From Jackrogersella multiformis (Eukaryota > Ascomycota > Sordariomycetes > Xylariales > Hypoxylaceae), in assembly GCA_902806575.1 (NCBI GenBank), contig CADCXD010000018.1, positions 3,162,001 through 3,226,000 of the forward strand: a stretch of 64,000 bases of DNA. The letters are read 5' to 3'. The position numbers and the translations under genes are program-made. This document shows, piece after piece, positions 12,824-24,560 of the stretch. Within the stretch, counting starts at the first letter, position 1, and each line of letters begins with the position of its first letter. The notes under the pieces are model-generated. The model ran no database searches. It was not told the origin of the DNA and saw only the letters and a program-made list of their open reading frames with translations.

Positions 12824-14317
12824 ATGTTTGCAGTACCAGGTTGGGCAGTGTCTTTGGACAATCTCAAATCAGAGGCCGCCGCCGCGGTAGCTCCGAAGGC
12901 GGCGACTCAGGATGAATCTAAGGAGTCCACCGAGTCCAGGAAGCGCAAGAGGCCACTGCCGAATGTCACAACGTCTAACGTTGCAGATCTCTGGGAGAGG
13001 GTCATCGAAGGAAGGTCTAAAAAGAAGGTCAAATCTGATAAAGGCCAGTCGGAGGGCGCGCCCAGGAGTGGCCCGAAGAAAGTGACTCTAAAGGAGAAGA
13101 AGAAACTAAAGAAGTTGAGGGAGAAGGAGGCAAGCCAGAATGGTGCGGATAAGATTGAGCCCGTTGAGGGTACACTGGAAAGTGAGGTGAAGGACAAGAA
13201 AAAGAAGAAATCTAGGAAAGAAGCGACAGACAAACCATCTCAGGCTTCTGCTCTCGCGGCGGCACCAAAGCTAACTCCCATGCAAGCTACAATGAGAGAG
13301 AAGCTCGTGTCCGCTCGGTTCCGCCATCTCAACGAGACTCTCTACACGAAGCCATCAACCGAGTCCTTCCAGCTATTCCAAGACTCGCCCGAGATGTTCC
13401 AGGAGTACCACGAGGGGTTCCGCCGGCAGGTCGACGTCTGGCCCGAGAACCCCGTCGAGGGGTACATCGAGGACATCAAGCTCCGAGGCAGCCAGCAGCT
13501 GCCTCAAAAGCCTAAACGCGGTCGCCCAGCTCCCCCCGCCCCAATCCCCTCGGGAACCCCGCCTCTGATGCGAACACGCGGCGTCTGCACCATCGCCGAT
13601 CTGGGATGCGGCGACGCCAAGCTCGCGGAGGCCCTGCAGCCCGAGAAGAAGAAGCTCAAGCTCGAGCTGCTCAGCTATGACCTGCAGAGCCCCAGCCCGC
13701 TCGTTACCAAAGCGGATATCGCAAACCTGCCCCTCGAGGACGGCAGCGTCGACGTCGTCGTCTTCTGCCTCGCGCTCATGGGCACGAACTGGATCGACTT
13801 CGTCGAGGAGGCCTACCGGATCCTGCACTGGAAGGGTGAGCTCTGGGTCGCCGAGATCAAGAGCCGGTTCGGGCAGGTGGGCAAGGGCAAGGGCAAGAAC
13901 GGGGCGCCGGTTGCTCACAGCGTAGGAAACAGGAGAAAGGTCCAAGGAAAGAAGACTAAGGGTCGGGATGCGGAAGGGGCGGATGGACCGGAGGACGAGG
14001 CGGAGTTGGCTGTCGAGGTCGACGGTGCTGACGATAAACGGGAGGAGACAGATGTATCAGCATTCGTCGAGGCTCTACGGAAGAGGGGATTTGTCTTGCA
14101 GGGCGCCGTTGACCTCAGGAACAAGATGTTTGTCAAGATGCACTTCGTGAAGGCGGCGCCGCCGTCCGTTGGAAAGGGTGCTGTCGAGCAGAAGGAACCT
14201 AGTCGGGGGGGTGCAGGCCCGAAGAAGAACGGCATCAAGTTCATCGATGCGGGAAAAGATCAGAGTACGGCGGAGGAGAGCTCTATTTTGAAGCCCTGCG
14301 TCTATAAGCTGCGGTAG
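12824..14317 (+). CDS. RRP8: 25S rRNA adenine-N1 methyltransferase Rrp8
   Basis: Nucleolar SAM-dependent methyltransferase; the yeast homologue makes m1A645 in 25S rRNA. Single exon, 497 aa. The first ~150 residues are Lys/Glu-rich and low complexity, with repeated KKKK-type basic stretches typical of nucleolar targeting. The catalytic domain begins near residue 170 (REKLVSARFRHLNETLYT) and carries the SAM-binding motif IADLGCGDAKLA (Asp259), then YDLQSP, the KADIANLPLEDGSVDVVVFC segment with LALMGTNW, and a terminal strand NKMFVKMHFVKA. An insertion of charged residues between about 365 and 410 is longer than in yeast. The ATG at 12824 gives the full tail and no in-frame ATG lies close upstream. 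It converges on DDI1 with 314 bp between stops. The family is unmistakable. Confidence 0.93.
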   Translation: MFAVPGWAVSLDNLKSEAAAAVAPKAATQDESKESTESRKRKRPLPNVTTSNVADLWERVIEGRSKKKVKSDKGQSEGAPRSGPKKVTLKEKKKLKKLREKEASQNGADKIEPVEGTLESEVKDKKKKKSRKEATDKPSQASALAAAPKLTPMQATMREKLVSARFRHLNETLYTKPSTESFQLFQDSPEMFQEYHEGFRRQVDVWPENPVEGYIEDIKLRGSQQLPQKPKRGRPAPPAPIPSGTPPLMRTRGVCTIADLGCGDAKLAEALQPEKKKLKLELLSYDLQSPSPLVTKADIANLPLEDGSVDVVVFCLALMGTNWIDFVEEAYRILHWKGELWVAEIKSRFGQVGKGKGKNGAPVAHSVGNRRKVQGKKTKGRDAEGADGPEDEAELAVEVDGADDKREETDVSAFVEALRKRGFVLQGAVDLRNKMFVKMHFVKAAPPSVGKGAVEQKEPSRGGAGPKKNGIKFIDAGKDQSTAEESSILKPCVYKLR

Positions 14318-14631
14318 GCAAGCTATCTGTGGTTCCATACACAATCCATACCTAGGTACACATGTCAACAGCCCATAATTTCTAACTCCGCAATGACTTT
14401 AATTAAGAGAGCCAGGTTATCTGCTCGAACTGGGCCACAATGTCATGCTCAACGACCTTCTAATGCCCCCGGGCTGCATGCAAAATTCCTGCCAGTGTCC
14501 TAGCGCCCTCTACTAGCTATATCGAGTGGTTTTCAAAACCCAAGCCCGAGCCTACCCATATTGTCACGCTATGCCATTGCGCCCTTGGACCGCACATATT
14601 GTGTCGCAAATGCAAGTGACAGATTCGCACG
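14318..14631. other. Convergent 3' intergenic region (RRP8 / DDI1)
   Basis: 314 bp between two stop codons, with one TACCTAGGTA decamer at 14349-14358, about 30 bp after the RRP8 stop. No ORF or RNA gene seen. Confidence 0.5.
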
Positions 14632-16118
14632 TTAGTTGTTGAATAGGAGAGAGGCGGCAAAGTCGACATTACCACCGGTAGCCTCCAAAGCATTGATGGC
14701 GGCCTGCCGATCCCAGCCTAGCGACACCAATATATTGATATCGCTTTCCGGGAACGTTCGTTGAGGTTGTGCTTGAGGTTGCGGTTGTGGCTGCGATTGT
14801 GGCTGCGGGGGACGAGCCACGGGGGCCGCTGGGCGTGACACAATAGGTGCAGAAGGGCCGGAGGAGCCGGAGGGACCTGGTTGGGATACTCGAGGGCCGG
14901 TAACAGCTCCTGACCGGGCACCAATAGTCGTGCCACCCGGTCCCTGGACGGTTGGCTCCTGATTAACTGCCTCTTCGGTCTCCTTGGGAATTTCCGACTC
15001 TCCGAGAAAGTCCACCTCCTCACCTTGGATGATGAGTTTGTTCCGTGCAAGGTCAATGGTCGCCAAGTGACCCTTAAGAATATCCAGGCCGATCAGTAGG
15101 TCAACCGATTTCCCCTCCATGACCGTGAATGCGGCCGCAAGGTGCTTCGTACCAAGCTGCAGCATGGTGTAGTGAACACGGCCTATAATATTCGCAGTCC
15201 CCACCCCACGGGCCACACCAGCAAAGCGTCGATCCACAAGGCGCATGATGTTACATGCTTCAGCACAAGATGGAGACATGATTGTGGCTTGGGCACCCGA
15301 GTCGACTAGGGCCTTAACTTTAATACCGTTGACTTTGACATCGACGTATAATAGGTGCACGCGGCCGAAAGCTGAAGAAAAAATTAGTTTATACGCGGGA
15401 TTTAAATTGTTCGTAAGAGCATGACTTACATTCGGGGTTGTACTCCATAGCATTTTGGAGATTCTCCATGACGCCTTGCTGGCGTATCATGTCCTCGATC
15501 TTAGCCTGGGAGTCGGGATTGAACTCGTCATTGTTCAAGGCTTCGATCTGTCGCATACGTGCTCGGCGGGCATCCTCTTGCTGGTCTGCGCTCTGACGGA
15601 AGATCTGTGCGAACCTCTGGGGATTCTCAAGGGCAGCAGCAAGCTGGGGGTTTGCTCGTTCCAGCTCACCCCTCAGTCGAGCATCACCAAGTACTTGCAG
15701 GCGGATTAATTCGGGGTCTTGAGGTAGGGCAGGACCCTGCTGTCTCTGGGGCTCGCGATGAGCAGGCGCAACGCCGGTATTGCCTCTCATATCCCGCACA
15801 TGCAATGCCAACATGTCTCCATCTGAGATGTTTAATTCTTGCAACGTCTTGGAGTTGTCGGTGATGAGCTGGCCATTGTGGTATATGTTTTGCGACGGAC
15901 CGGGTATACCCTCGGCTTCAATGGAACTTCGTAGGTCGGCGAGAGTCATATCGGGGGGGACATCGAGGTTTATTAGCTGAAGCTCCGGAACCTCGACATC
16001 TGGGTTGTTCACGTTGACAGTGATATGCCTGTAGCAGTGAGAGTTAGCTGAGGTGCGACGGAAGGGAAGGATGAGAGGTCGCCAGCTATGTTGATGTGAG
16101 GGGCGCGTGAGCTTACAT
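14632..16118 (-). CDS. DDI1: DNA damage-inducible protein 1 (UBL - retroviral-type protease - UBA)
   Basis: Shuttle factor and aspartic protease acting on long-ubiquitin-chain substrates at the proteasome. Exons: 16118-16117 (only the AT of the start codon), 16028-15430 and 15371-14632; introns are 88 nt and 58 nt; the product is 446 aa. The start codon is rebuilt as AT + G across the first intron, giving MHITVNVNNP. Unspliced, the frame has no ATG there and would need a GTG start. Domains: N-terminal ubiquitin-like fold (1-75), a Gln/Arg-rich helical middle, the retroviral-type protease with catalytic VDSGAQAT (Asp224) and GLDILKGH, a Pro/Gln-rich linker with QPQ repeats, and a C-terminal UBA (about 407-446, ending AASLLFNN). 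The protease active site is intact. The start is an inference from splicing signals and frame but fits the family well. Confidence 0.9.
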
Positions 16119-16777
16119 TTTGACTCAAAACGATTTGGGATAACCTGTAACGACTGTTAATTCTATTGCAACGCGGCCGGTCGAGAAATAACAAGAAGGA
16201 CGAGACGACGGGAGCTGGTGGGAAACGGCGCAGTTGGGTACCGGCTAGTTATGTCGTTAACCAAACCAAAACGAGAGTGCGATGTGTGATGCAGTCGTGG
16301 TCTAGTGTGGTATAGTGTGTTGTATGTAGCGTAAGTAGTGTATGTAGTGTGGTGAGATGTCTGGATCGAATCGGCGATCAATAAAATTTGGCACAAAAAT
16401 AATGGTGCAGAGAAGTGAAAGGCGACGAATGGTAGGATTGGACGAGTTGCTGCTCTGCCTTGACGATGTAACACATGCAACAGGAACAACAGCGGGCGAG
16501 GGCGGATAAGTGATCCGTGAATGTAATGGGTGGGTGGACGATTAGGCGACAGGCGACAGGCGATCGTTGGCGGTTGGCAGTTGGCGGCTGGCGGCTGGAA
16601 GTAGAGTAATAACCTAGTGGTCAGTATGAGGAAGTGGTATGTATGGAGTAGTATGGAGTATTATGTATGTGGTATGTAGTAGTGGTGGTAAGGAAGCCAA
16701 GTTTAAAGCCGTCCCAGGTATTTCTACTAGTAACGGTATTCTACTAAGTTCTACTAGCGATATAAGGTTTCGCATAA

Positions 16778-16822
16778 GGTAATCAGGGTACCTAGGTAAT
16801 CAGGGTAATCAAGGTAATCAGG
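16778..16822 (+). repeat. GGTAATCAG short tandem repeat
   Basis: Four GGTAATCAG/GGTAATCAA units, interrupted once by a TACCTAGGTA decamer (16789-16798). Non-coding. Confidence 0.85.
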
Positions 16823-19800
16823 CCCCGACCATCTACATCATCGCTTTTCATCTTTCCGCACTTGCACAGTGGGACAGTCATCACGTCTCCACTTTATTAG
16901 GAAACAGTCCCGTCCCGTAGAACCCCGCTAACAAAGCCTAGGCCCCAGTTGGACTTCTGATTCGCAGGGTTTCTGATGGGTATCGCCCCCACCTGGCATA
17001 ACTTGAAGATCCGTGAGATCCTTTCCCTTTAGCTGAGGCCTTATTTTATTATTATTTGGCACGTAGGGCTGGGGGGGGTCCCTAGGTAATAAGTCCCAAG
17101 GTTTTGTCTGACAGTAACATCTAGGTACCATGCTCGACATGACAACACCAAGACAACGTATAAACAGAACTTAGAACTCAGAATTGATAAGTATTTTTAA
17201 CTGCAAAAATCATATAATTATCTACAATTTCTAGTGTAAGTACTTAGTCCCTTATATACATATGAAGGTCTTATTTGGTTTGAACAACGTTTTACTCACA
17301 AAGTGTGAACCAAACCTACCTCACGGCGTTGCCGATTAGGTTAGCTCTTATTGAAATCTGGACAGTTTTCTTCCTGCTGACGGATATCCTTCGAAACCAG
17401 TGGAAGTTAACGTTTAACGTCTTATTATTCAGCTGTGCAGGGTCTCCAAAGATTTCCTCGTTCATGGGTACCTAGGTAATGAGGTAGGTATTGTGTTTTA
17501 TTACGGGCTACTTTCATTTCACAATTCGTATCCTTTCTCGCCCCTTTGCCTCGAAAACACTACTTAATAACGTAGTATCCTTAGCTTTAACGAAGAATAC
17601 AACTCAGCTCCACCAAACATGACAATTTAGATGAACCCATTAACCGATCCAGCCGATCCTTGGCCGTCCTATGGGAATAATATGTGGCCAACAACAATTG
17701 ATCCATGAAGTAAATATATACCGAGGCCGGGCATCTTGGAACAAGGATTGCACAGTACCGGACAAGGGAGTTGACTAAGGTTAGGCTAACCGGTATTAAT
17801 ATATCTGATATTTTACTTAGCTGAAATGTTGATTGGCTTTGAATATTTACTACACTTACGTAAACCTACCAATCCGTGGATTTTAGGAAGATATATCATA
17901 GATAGGTTATCTAGGTAGATTTGCAAGAACCTATGGGGATAGCTCACATAATAAGTACATGGTTTAAATGTTTAAGATTGAAGTTTAAACTTATAACATC
18001 ACAACCCTCTACCCTAATACAACCCGAATGCAAGGGTTGATTATGTAATACACAGAGACCAATCCTTTATCATTCCCAGGTAGGAGCATAGGTGATTACG
18101 TTAACCATTTATCATATTATTTTCTACAGTGCGAACAATAGAACAGGAGGTAATAGGGGGTCACTCTCCAGTTAAGCACTTGGTTTAATTCTTTGAGTAA
18201 ATATTAAAACTCTATTTTCTAGTTGTAATCATCTAGAGGTAGTTTAGGATAGGACAGAATAAACCATTAATAACCACTTTACACTAGAAGCAAATTTTCT
18301 AAATAGAAGCACCTTACTCACAAGAACTTGGTATTTAATGTGAAACCCATCAAAGGATCTCTTAATTGAAGTTATCATCCCAAAGGTAAAGACTGTATAA
18401 CAGCTGTAGTTATTACCTAGCTACCTAGGTACGAGGTAAGTAAGCAGGTATTAACCTATACCTACCTAAAGCGCAACATAACTAGCTCATTTCTTATACA
18501 CAGAGAGTCCATATGTGCTGTTATATTAGATGCCTACTTAATCCCGAACATAAACCTTACAGTGTGTTCAAATGCTGTACTGTTAATACTTACCTAGGTA
18601 TGTAAGAAGCAAACTACCTTCCTAAACAGAGCAATTGCATGAGAGTTTCGATGCTATTCTTTTCTGTAATACAATATGACGTATTATACACTCATGTTAC
18701 ATCATACGACTATCCCTTTCGTTCGATTTTGATAGTTTAAAAGCAAGTTGGTGGCTCCCTTTTTCATCACTCTGCCCATGATTAGGACACATCATCTACC
18801 GGGATACCTTCCAGATACCGGTAGGTATGATTTACCATTTCATATATAATAGCTAGAGAAGGAACAACCATAAAGGACTCAAAGTTTTGCCGCAAGTGAC
18901 CATTTATCTAGACTAAACATGGACCTTCAACAGTAGAGAAAATATAATAATCAGTAATTATATAACGGTCGGATTTATTAGACACATATCAGTAGAATGA
19001 GTGTGCTAAAGTAGCAGACTAAAGAAAATAACACCAAATAATGTGTTAATATGTGTGGTTATGTTTAAAGTCCCATATTAAGGGGGAGCCCCCTTTTGTG
19101 TAAACCAACGACCAAGGACATTTACGTAAAGGTATCCGGATACTTACCGTAGCCTTCTGATACTAAAAGGTGTTAGTCTCGTTGTGTAATAATCTCTGGC
19201 GCGATTATTCACATTATATGATGACGGCTGTCTAAGTTTACCGGTGAGTACACATGCACCTCACAGACAAATGGATACATCCAGAAAGAAGGTTTAAATC
19301 TTCGGTTTAGGTAGCGAGAACGCTAAAGAACCTACGCTAAACGTAAGTTTAGAAAGCATTCTTGTAGCTTCTCACAGGGCTCTCTTATTACGTGTTTTTA
19401 CCTCAGTCAAACCTGGAATATAAGTACATATGCACATATATACAGCACAGAAATACATTCTAAAGCAGTCCATCGCAACTGGAGGTATTCTTACCTCGAA
19501 GGTTTCCTTTATAGTATAACAGAATATAAAATTACGTACAATGTATATATGAAGTATATTGTTAGCGTCTAACGTGTTAATTATGCTGATAAAAATCCTA
19601 CTTAGACCAATTATTATACATAATATCTCGTTACTTAATTGTACCTCTAATTTCGTTTTTAGCACCGAGTTAAATTGTTTCTCGTTGGTTGACAATTTTC
19701 TACTTAACTGTAGATTTTACGCAACTGTAATATTTTCAAACCATCAAAACTTCAACATTCCATTTGATCATAATACATTAAACAACCACGACATTATATA

Positions 19801-21123
19801 ATTATAGCAATATATTATTCATATCAATTTCAAGTTCATCCAGCATATATAGAAGGTTATGCCTGGAAAAGAGGTTTGGACCCCGGAAAGACGACAAGTG
19901 TTATGGTCATTATCTAGACCATCTATCTTATTGATGGCTTCACTGTGTCAGTCCGTCTCTAGTCAGCAATGAAATTCCCACGAGAACGGTACACCCAAAT
20001 TACCTTCATGGTTACGGTTCATGATGATTGCTATTCACAACTTCAAATCAAATATAACCTCCAGCCTCTCAGAAAACATACGAGGAAAAGGTAAATCCTG
20101 ATTGAAAATGCACTCAAGTTGGGGTTTTGAGAACGTCATGTTAACGGTTAACAGGTTCCTGGAGCATCATCCAATTCATTGCATATCCCATTGTTGTCCT
20201 CACCTAGGTATGTAACGTCCTATCTCGTGCCTCATTAAATCCTAATATATAAACTCACGATTCTAAACTACCTAGGTTACCTAGGTAAACACAACATTTT
20301 AGCTTAGCCAACAGACCCAGAACCGAAAAGGCTGGCTATAATGATGATGCCTGGGTCACAAAGGAGAGGACTATGATACCAACAATACATCCTTCTACCT
20401 GACGGCCTCAACTATGGCCCTGGTACTAACGAGTATCAACTCCCACTTAATCCGGTGAGCTGGGCGGACACAGGCTCCTAATTATAGACCTATGTAAGTA
20501 CAGAACCGCAAAAACTTCGATTGTTGTTTCTTCACTTTTATTTTGATAAGAAATTTCGCGATGAATCACTGACTCCTAACGGATCACATTGGAAGGTATC
20601 AACCTAGGGTGAATGGTATTAAGTACCTACCTATAAAGGTTTTAAACTTTCGCATAGCGAGTCCAACCGAGTAAGTCATTAATATTTGCTGTTTTATCCT
20701 CAGCAACATGAGAATCTCACAACTGTCTCATCACCACTTTTTGCCTCAATATTATCCTACAAATATATCCTTACTTCTCCCTTCACTAGTTGACCTTAAC
20801 CAAGTCACTCGATTCTTTCCTCAGACATCTCTTGCACACTTCTATCCAGCACAGCCATACCTATGTACCCTATCCCATTACAAAGGCACTATTGCACTCA
20901 CCCCAACACTACAGCTACACTCATCTCTTTTGACAACCTGTACCTTAATAATAGTCAAATGTTGGTATTCTCACCCCTTGTACTAATGTATACCAAAGAA
21001 ACAAACACAAGCCCACGCAGAAGAGAACGAACAGCACAAGCCGCATGCGTCTTCCTTTCCTCTGCTCGAACTTACATCTGTGGGATATAGCGTGGTAAGT
21101 ACTTATACAATATTCCCAACAAT

Positions 21124-21357
21124 GTGGCAATTGCTGATAATATCGAAAATGATAATAGTAATGATGAGCAGGAAGAGTATGAGAATGACGACGAGGGTGA
21201 CAATCGCTATGATACTAATTGCCAATACACATGTATGTTGGTGTTACCATCCTCTTCTTTCTCTCCATCTTCTGCTTCGGTGTCCCCCTCAAGCTCTTCA
21301 CTACTTTCCCACTTCGGCTTCTCTGGTGAAGGTTTATTCAAGACCAACTTATAAATA
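21124..21357 (+). pseudogene. Acidic Asn/Asp/Glu-rich open frame, unrecognised
   Basis: An open frame beginning with a highly acidic stretch (NDEQEEYENDDEGDNRYD) followed by a Ser-rich stretch. A GTAAGT-type donor lies just before it near 21095. The texture is coding-like but there is no ATG, no domain and no clear partner exon. It may be a relic exon or chance low-complexity sequence. Confidence 0.2.
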
Positions 21358-21803
21358 GTCTGGCCCACCAATAAAGATTGCACACAACATTGCACTGCTT
21401 AGATGGGGCACTTATGGTCACTTCATTGCCGTCGAGGCAGTCTTCGCGATGCTGTTTTTTTGCAGTACCCGAGACCAGGCTCGATCATCTCTACTCGGAT
21501 ATCTTGCCCTGGGGAAGGGAAGCCGTGAACTGGCTCCCTCTATGGAGCTATTATGCGGCTACAATTCAAATTATACCTTACCATATGGCTCCGCCCTGAG
21601 AACTATAGGGTTGAAGTATCACCCACCCAATAATCGAGATTGATAATAAACTTGGATCATCAATAAAAAGGACAAGGACCGGAACAAGGACCGGAACACG
21701 AACGAAGATATCTACGCCAAAGCACTAACCTAACCAGAAACTTCGAACTGACACCACTTGAATCTTCTTCCTGATTACCTCACTCTATCTCACTCCACTG
21801 CAG

Positions 21804-22103
21804 TTGGTGGATGAATATGATGCCAAGAATGTGATGAAGGCAGAGGAGCTTAGGCTCAAATTTACGCAGCCAGAGGCCCCGGAGCAGCCTGCTGCGCAGC
21901 CAGTGAAACCGAAGACGCAGTCTGCGCAGCCTTCACCACCACAGCCTACACCAGCTACACCACCCAAACCTACACCAGCTACTCCTCCCAAGCAAACAAC
22001 GCAAACGACGACGTTACTGGTGAGGATTCGACCTACCCCAGGATCTCTACCACCGGCGTCTCCAACACCGCCACGAAGATCTCCACGAAAAGTACTTACA
22101 TAA
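21804..22103 (+). pseudogene. Orphan Pro/Thr/Gln-rich exon-like fragment
   Basis: An open frame of 99 codons with normal GC content inside AT-rich DNA. It begins with a charged segment (VDEYDAKNVMKAEELRLKF), continues as a Pro/Thr/Gln repeat (TPATPPK twice) and ends with a basic tail before a stop. A good acceptor (pyrimidine tract then CTGCAG) lies immediately upstream, at about 21796-21803, so it reads like the last exon of a gene whose earlier exons are lost or unrecognised. No family could be named. Confidence 0.3.
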
Positions 22104-22670
22104 GTACAGAAGTACAGGAGCACATAGGTACGTCATTAAGCGAAGAAGTTACGTTAAACTTCAAAGTATTTGGATACTTACTTTAATAATCTAGGAAAGT
22201 TACGTTGTTTACCTTACAAACCTAATACAAATGCCGAGCCTTATTAAGGAGCCGCAAACCTTATTACTTATAAGAATTATCAAACCTTAACCTTATTTTT
22301 GGCAAGACTTATAAACATATACATCAATAAATAATTCTTAAGTAAGCAAATCTTTCGAGATTTTAATTCAACAAACTTAACCTTTATAACAATTTTTTAC
22401 TTTCAATAATATCATACCACACCATCCCAACCATCAACACTATTCATCATTCAACAAGTTGACTACAGCCAACAAAACCAACAAATACAATATTTGCAAT
22501 ACTCGCAATTATCAGCATACGCAACACTTATTAATACTCGCAACATTCGTAAGTGTACTTTTATGGAACCATATATATAAATATAATAAAACAGATACTT
22601 CATTACCGGAATGTCGAAATTCGCAAACTTTAACTAAGGCAACTACGAAATTAACCCTATTACGGCCTAG

Positions 22671-22898
22671 ATAAATGCGATCGTATCGGAGAAAAAGTAC
22701 GCAAAGAGAATTTCCAAATGGGTTAAGGAAATATTAATATGGAAGTCTACGAAGACGAAGCTGCGAAGGACACCTGTAGAGATGAGCGCGTATGGAAACG
22801 CGGACGACGACGAGATAAAGCGCACCTCTAGTCTTCAATCGCCTTCACTTGAACACCATCCAAAGCAACGCCAGATTAGAACTCGCCTAGAAGGATAG
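22671..22898 (+). pseudogene. Basic coding-like fragment, unrecognised
   Basis: A 75-codon open frame without an ATG, bounded by in-frame stops. It reads as a Lys/Arg-rich helix (KKYAKRISKWVKEI) followed by a Ser/Asp-rich segment. GC content and codon texture differ from the surrounding AT-rich sequence. It precedes the first copy of the duplicated unknown gene by about 370 bp and could be an N-terminal part of it, but that is only proximity. Confidence 0.25.
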
Positions 22899-23262
22899 GA
22901 CTATCTACCCATCTAACCTATAAATCGCTACAGGGATAAGATTAAATCATAAATGATAGCTGGCGACAAGGTACGTAATCGTGATAATAGTAATGTTATA
23001 TTTCTAACAATTTCTCCCAGAAGAAGAAAGCTACGACCCTTTTCTCTCGGGCCTGTAATCTTCGGGGCTAACAGCAAATACCCACGAGGGCCACTTCGTG
23101 TGAATAACAGGAACCTCCCAACTCATTTCGCAACCTCTAATACCCGTAGAGTATGAATTTAAATTTCATAACTATTCCTCGCACCTATTCCTCATACCTA
23201 CAATACGAAACTATTACCGATAGCCATCTTAATCGAACACAGCACGGGACGGCTAGCAATAA

Positions 23263-23649
23263 CCTTTAACCTGCAACGGATCAAACCACGATCTAATCGA
23301 GGCGATTTCGATTACTTTACGCCCGTGGTTCGACCCCACGCTAGTCATCGAGACGCTGTCAAGAATTCCTACGCATGGAACACCCTCAATCACGATCCCT
23401 TATCGAACAATCCAACATCAACTCAAAGACATAAGCCAATGGGGTGAATCCATCGATTGGAAGGTTGAAGCCATCGCGAAAGTTTCGCTCAAGATTCCTG
23501 ACAAAAACGTGCTTGAGGCCTTGCGAATCAATGGAGATGCAGAAAAGGGAGTCGGAGCTTTTCCGAAGGAATTGCTAAACAAACTGAACTTGACTGGGCT
23601 GACTTGGTTACTCTGTGAGAACGATGACTTGATGCCAGACTTCTGGTAG
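23263..23649 (+). pseudogene. Decayed copy 1 of an unknown duplicated gene
   Basis: Open frame of about 128 codons with no start codon, ending in TAG. It contains RPWFDPTLVIETLSRIP, PSITIPYRTIQ and SQWGESIDW, all matched at corresponding places in a second copy about 1,037 bp downstream. It then continues with a segment (from EALRING to DDLMPDFW) for which I found no match in copy 2. The predicted structure is mostly helical. I recognise no family. The absence of a start codon and of credible upstream exons suggests a truncated pseudogene. Confidence 0.4.
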
Positions 23650-24088
23650 TGTAATAGTTCAATGGATCTTCGATAACGTGATAACCAGAACGAAGACGAA
23701 GCACCCATCAAGAGAAGAGCAATCCAGCTGCGTACAGATTGAGGATAGTCCATTTTCTTCCATTTGCTCAAAGCTAAATAACTTCCTACACGTTATGTTA
23801 CGACAGCTTTCACTTTTTCAATCAACAACACTTTTATTTCCTTTCCAACATGGAATCGCCAAGTACACTAATGCCTTCATCAACTATGGATCCATTTAAG
23901 GGTTTTGCGCTTGGTCCAAGCGAGAAGGAGAAGCATAGCCTAGCTCTGGTGACGGAACCCTCGCGCGACGCTTCATAGGCATGAGCTCCTCGCCTGAGGA
24001 TTTCAAGGTGCTCGGGAACAACAAGGCCTTTTGGGAGAGAAAGGTCTCAATCACAATTTGGTCCAAAAAATTTCGCACTCGCTCAACA

Positions 24089-24560
24089 CAATGCCGACCA
24101 AAAAAGCCATACCCGAGCCTTTCAAGGCATGCGTCAAAGAACCTATTAACCCAACAGCCGAACAGATCCACCAATCATAGATGAAGGTAATCAATAAAGC
24201 TTTCGAATCAATCAAGTCATGGAATGAGAACGTCCCATTGCAAAAGCGAACGTTCCTAAACGAGTTATTCATTCGAAACGACGACGATCGCGACCTAACG
24301 GATATGACCAATCCAAAGATGTACTACGCGAAGACGATCGAGGAGATAGCTTCGGTCCGCCCTTGGTTCGACGCCGGAGCAGTCATTACGTCGCTATCAA
24401 AAATTCCCATAAAGTGCACGCCTTCGGTAACTATCCCATATCGTAACGTTTAGCAACAGCTGAAGTTAATCAGCCAATGGGGAGAATCGATCAACTGGGA
24501 TGTCAAAGCAGCGTCAAAGGTTCCCATCAAACGGAGAAGACATCTACGAAGTAGAAGGTG
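24089..24560 (+). pseudogene. Decayed copy 2 of the unknown duplicated gene, with in-frame stops
   Basis: Reading in one frame from an ATG near 24089 gives coding-like sequence interrupted by a TAG just before 24181 and another TAG at about 24451-24453, then continues in the same frame through SQWGESINW. The segment after the first stop (24181-24453) is itself open for 90 codons. Shared blocks with copy 1 are RPWFD, LSKIP/LSRIP, PSVTIPYR/PSITIPYR and the SQWGESI-W block. Both stops sit where a glutamine codon (CAG) would fit, as C-to-T mutation would give. No family recognised. Confidence 0.4.

Noticed and set aside
15389..16012. DDI1 starting at a GTG inside the UBL
   Set aside because: Would lose the first strand of the ubiquitin-like fold; the split ATG model gives a complete domain.
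19372..19801. Overlapping ORFs of 107 and 80 codons
   Set aside because: AT-rich chance frames without family similarity.
20708..21090. ORFs of 92 and 75 codons
   Set aside because: Low-complexity His/Leu/Ser/Thr translation of C-rich DNA; no supporting splice structure.
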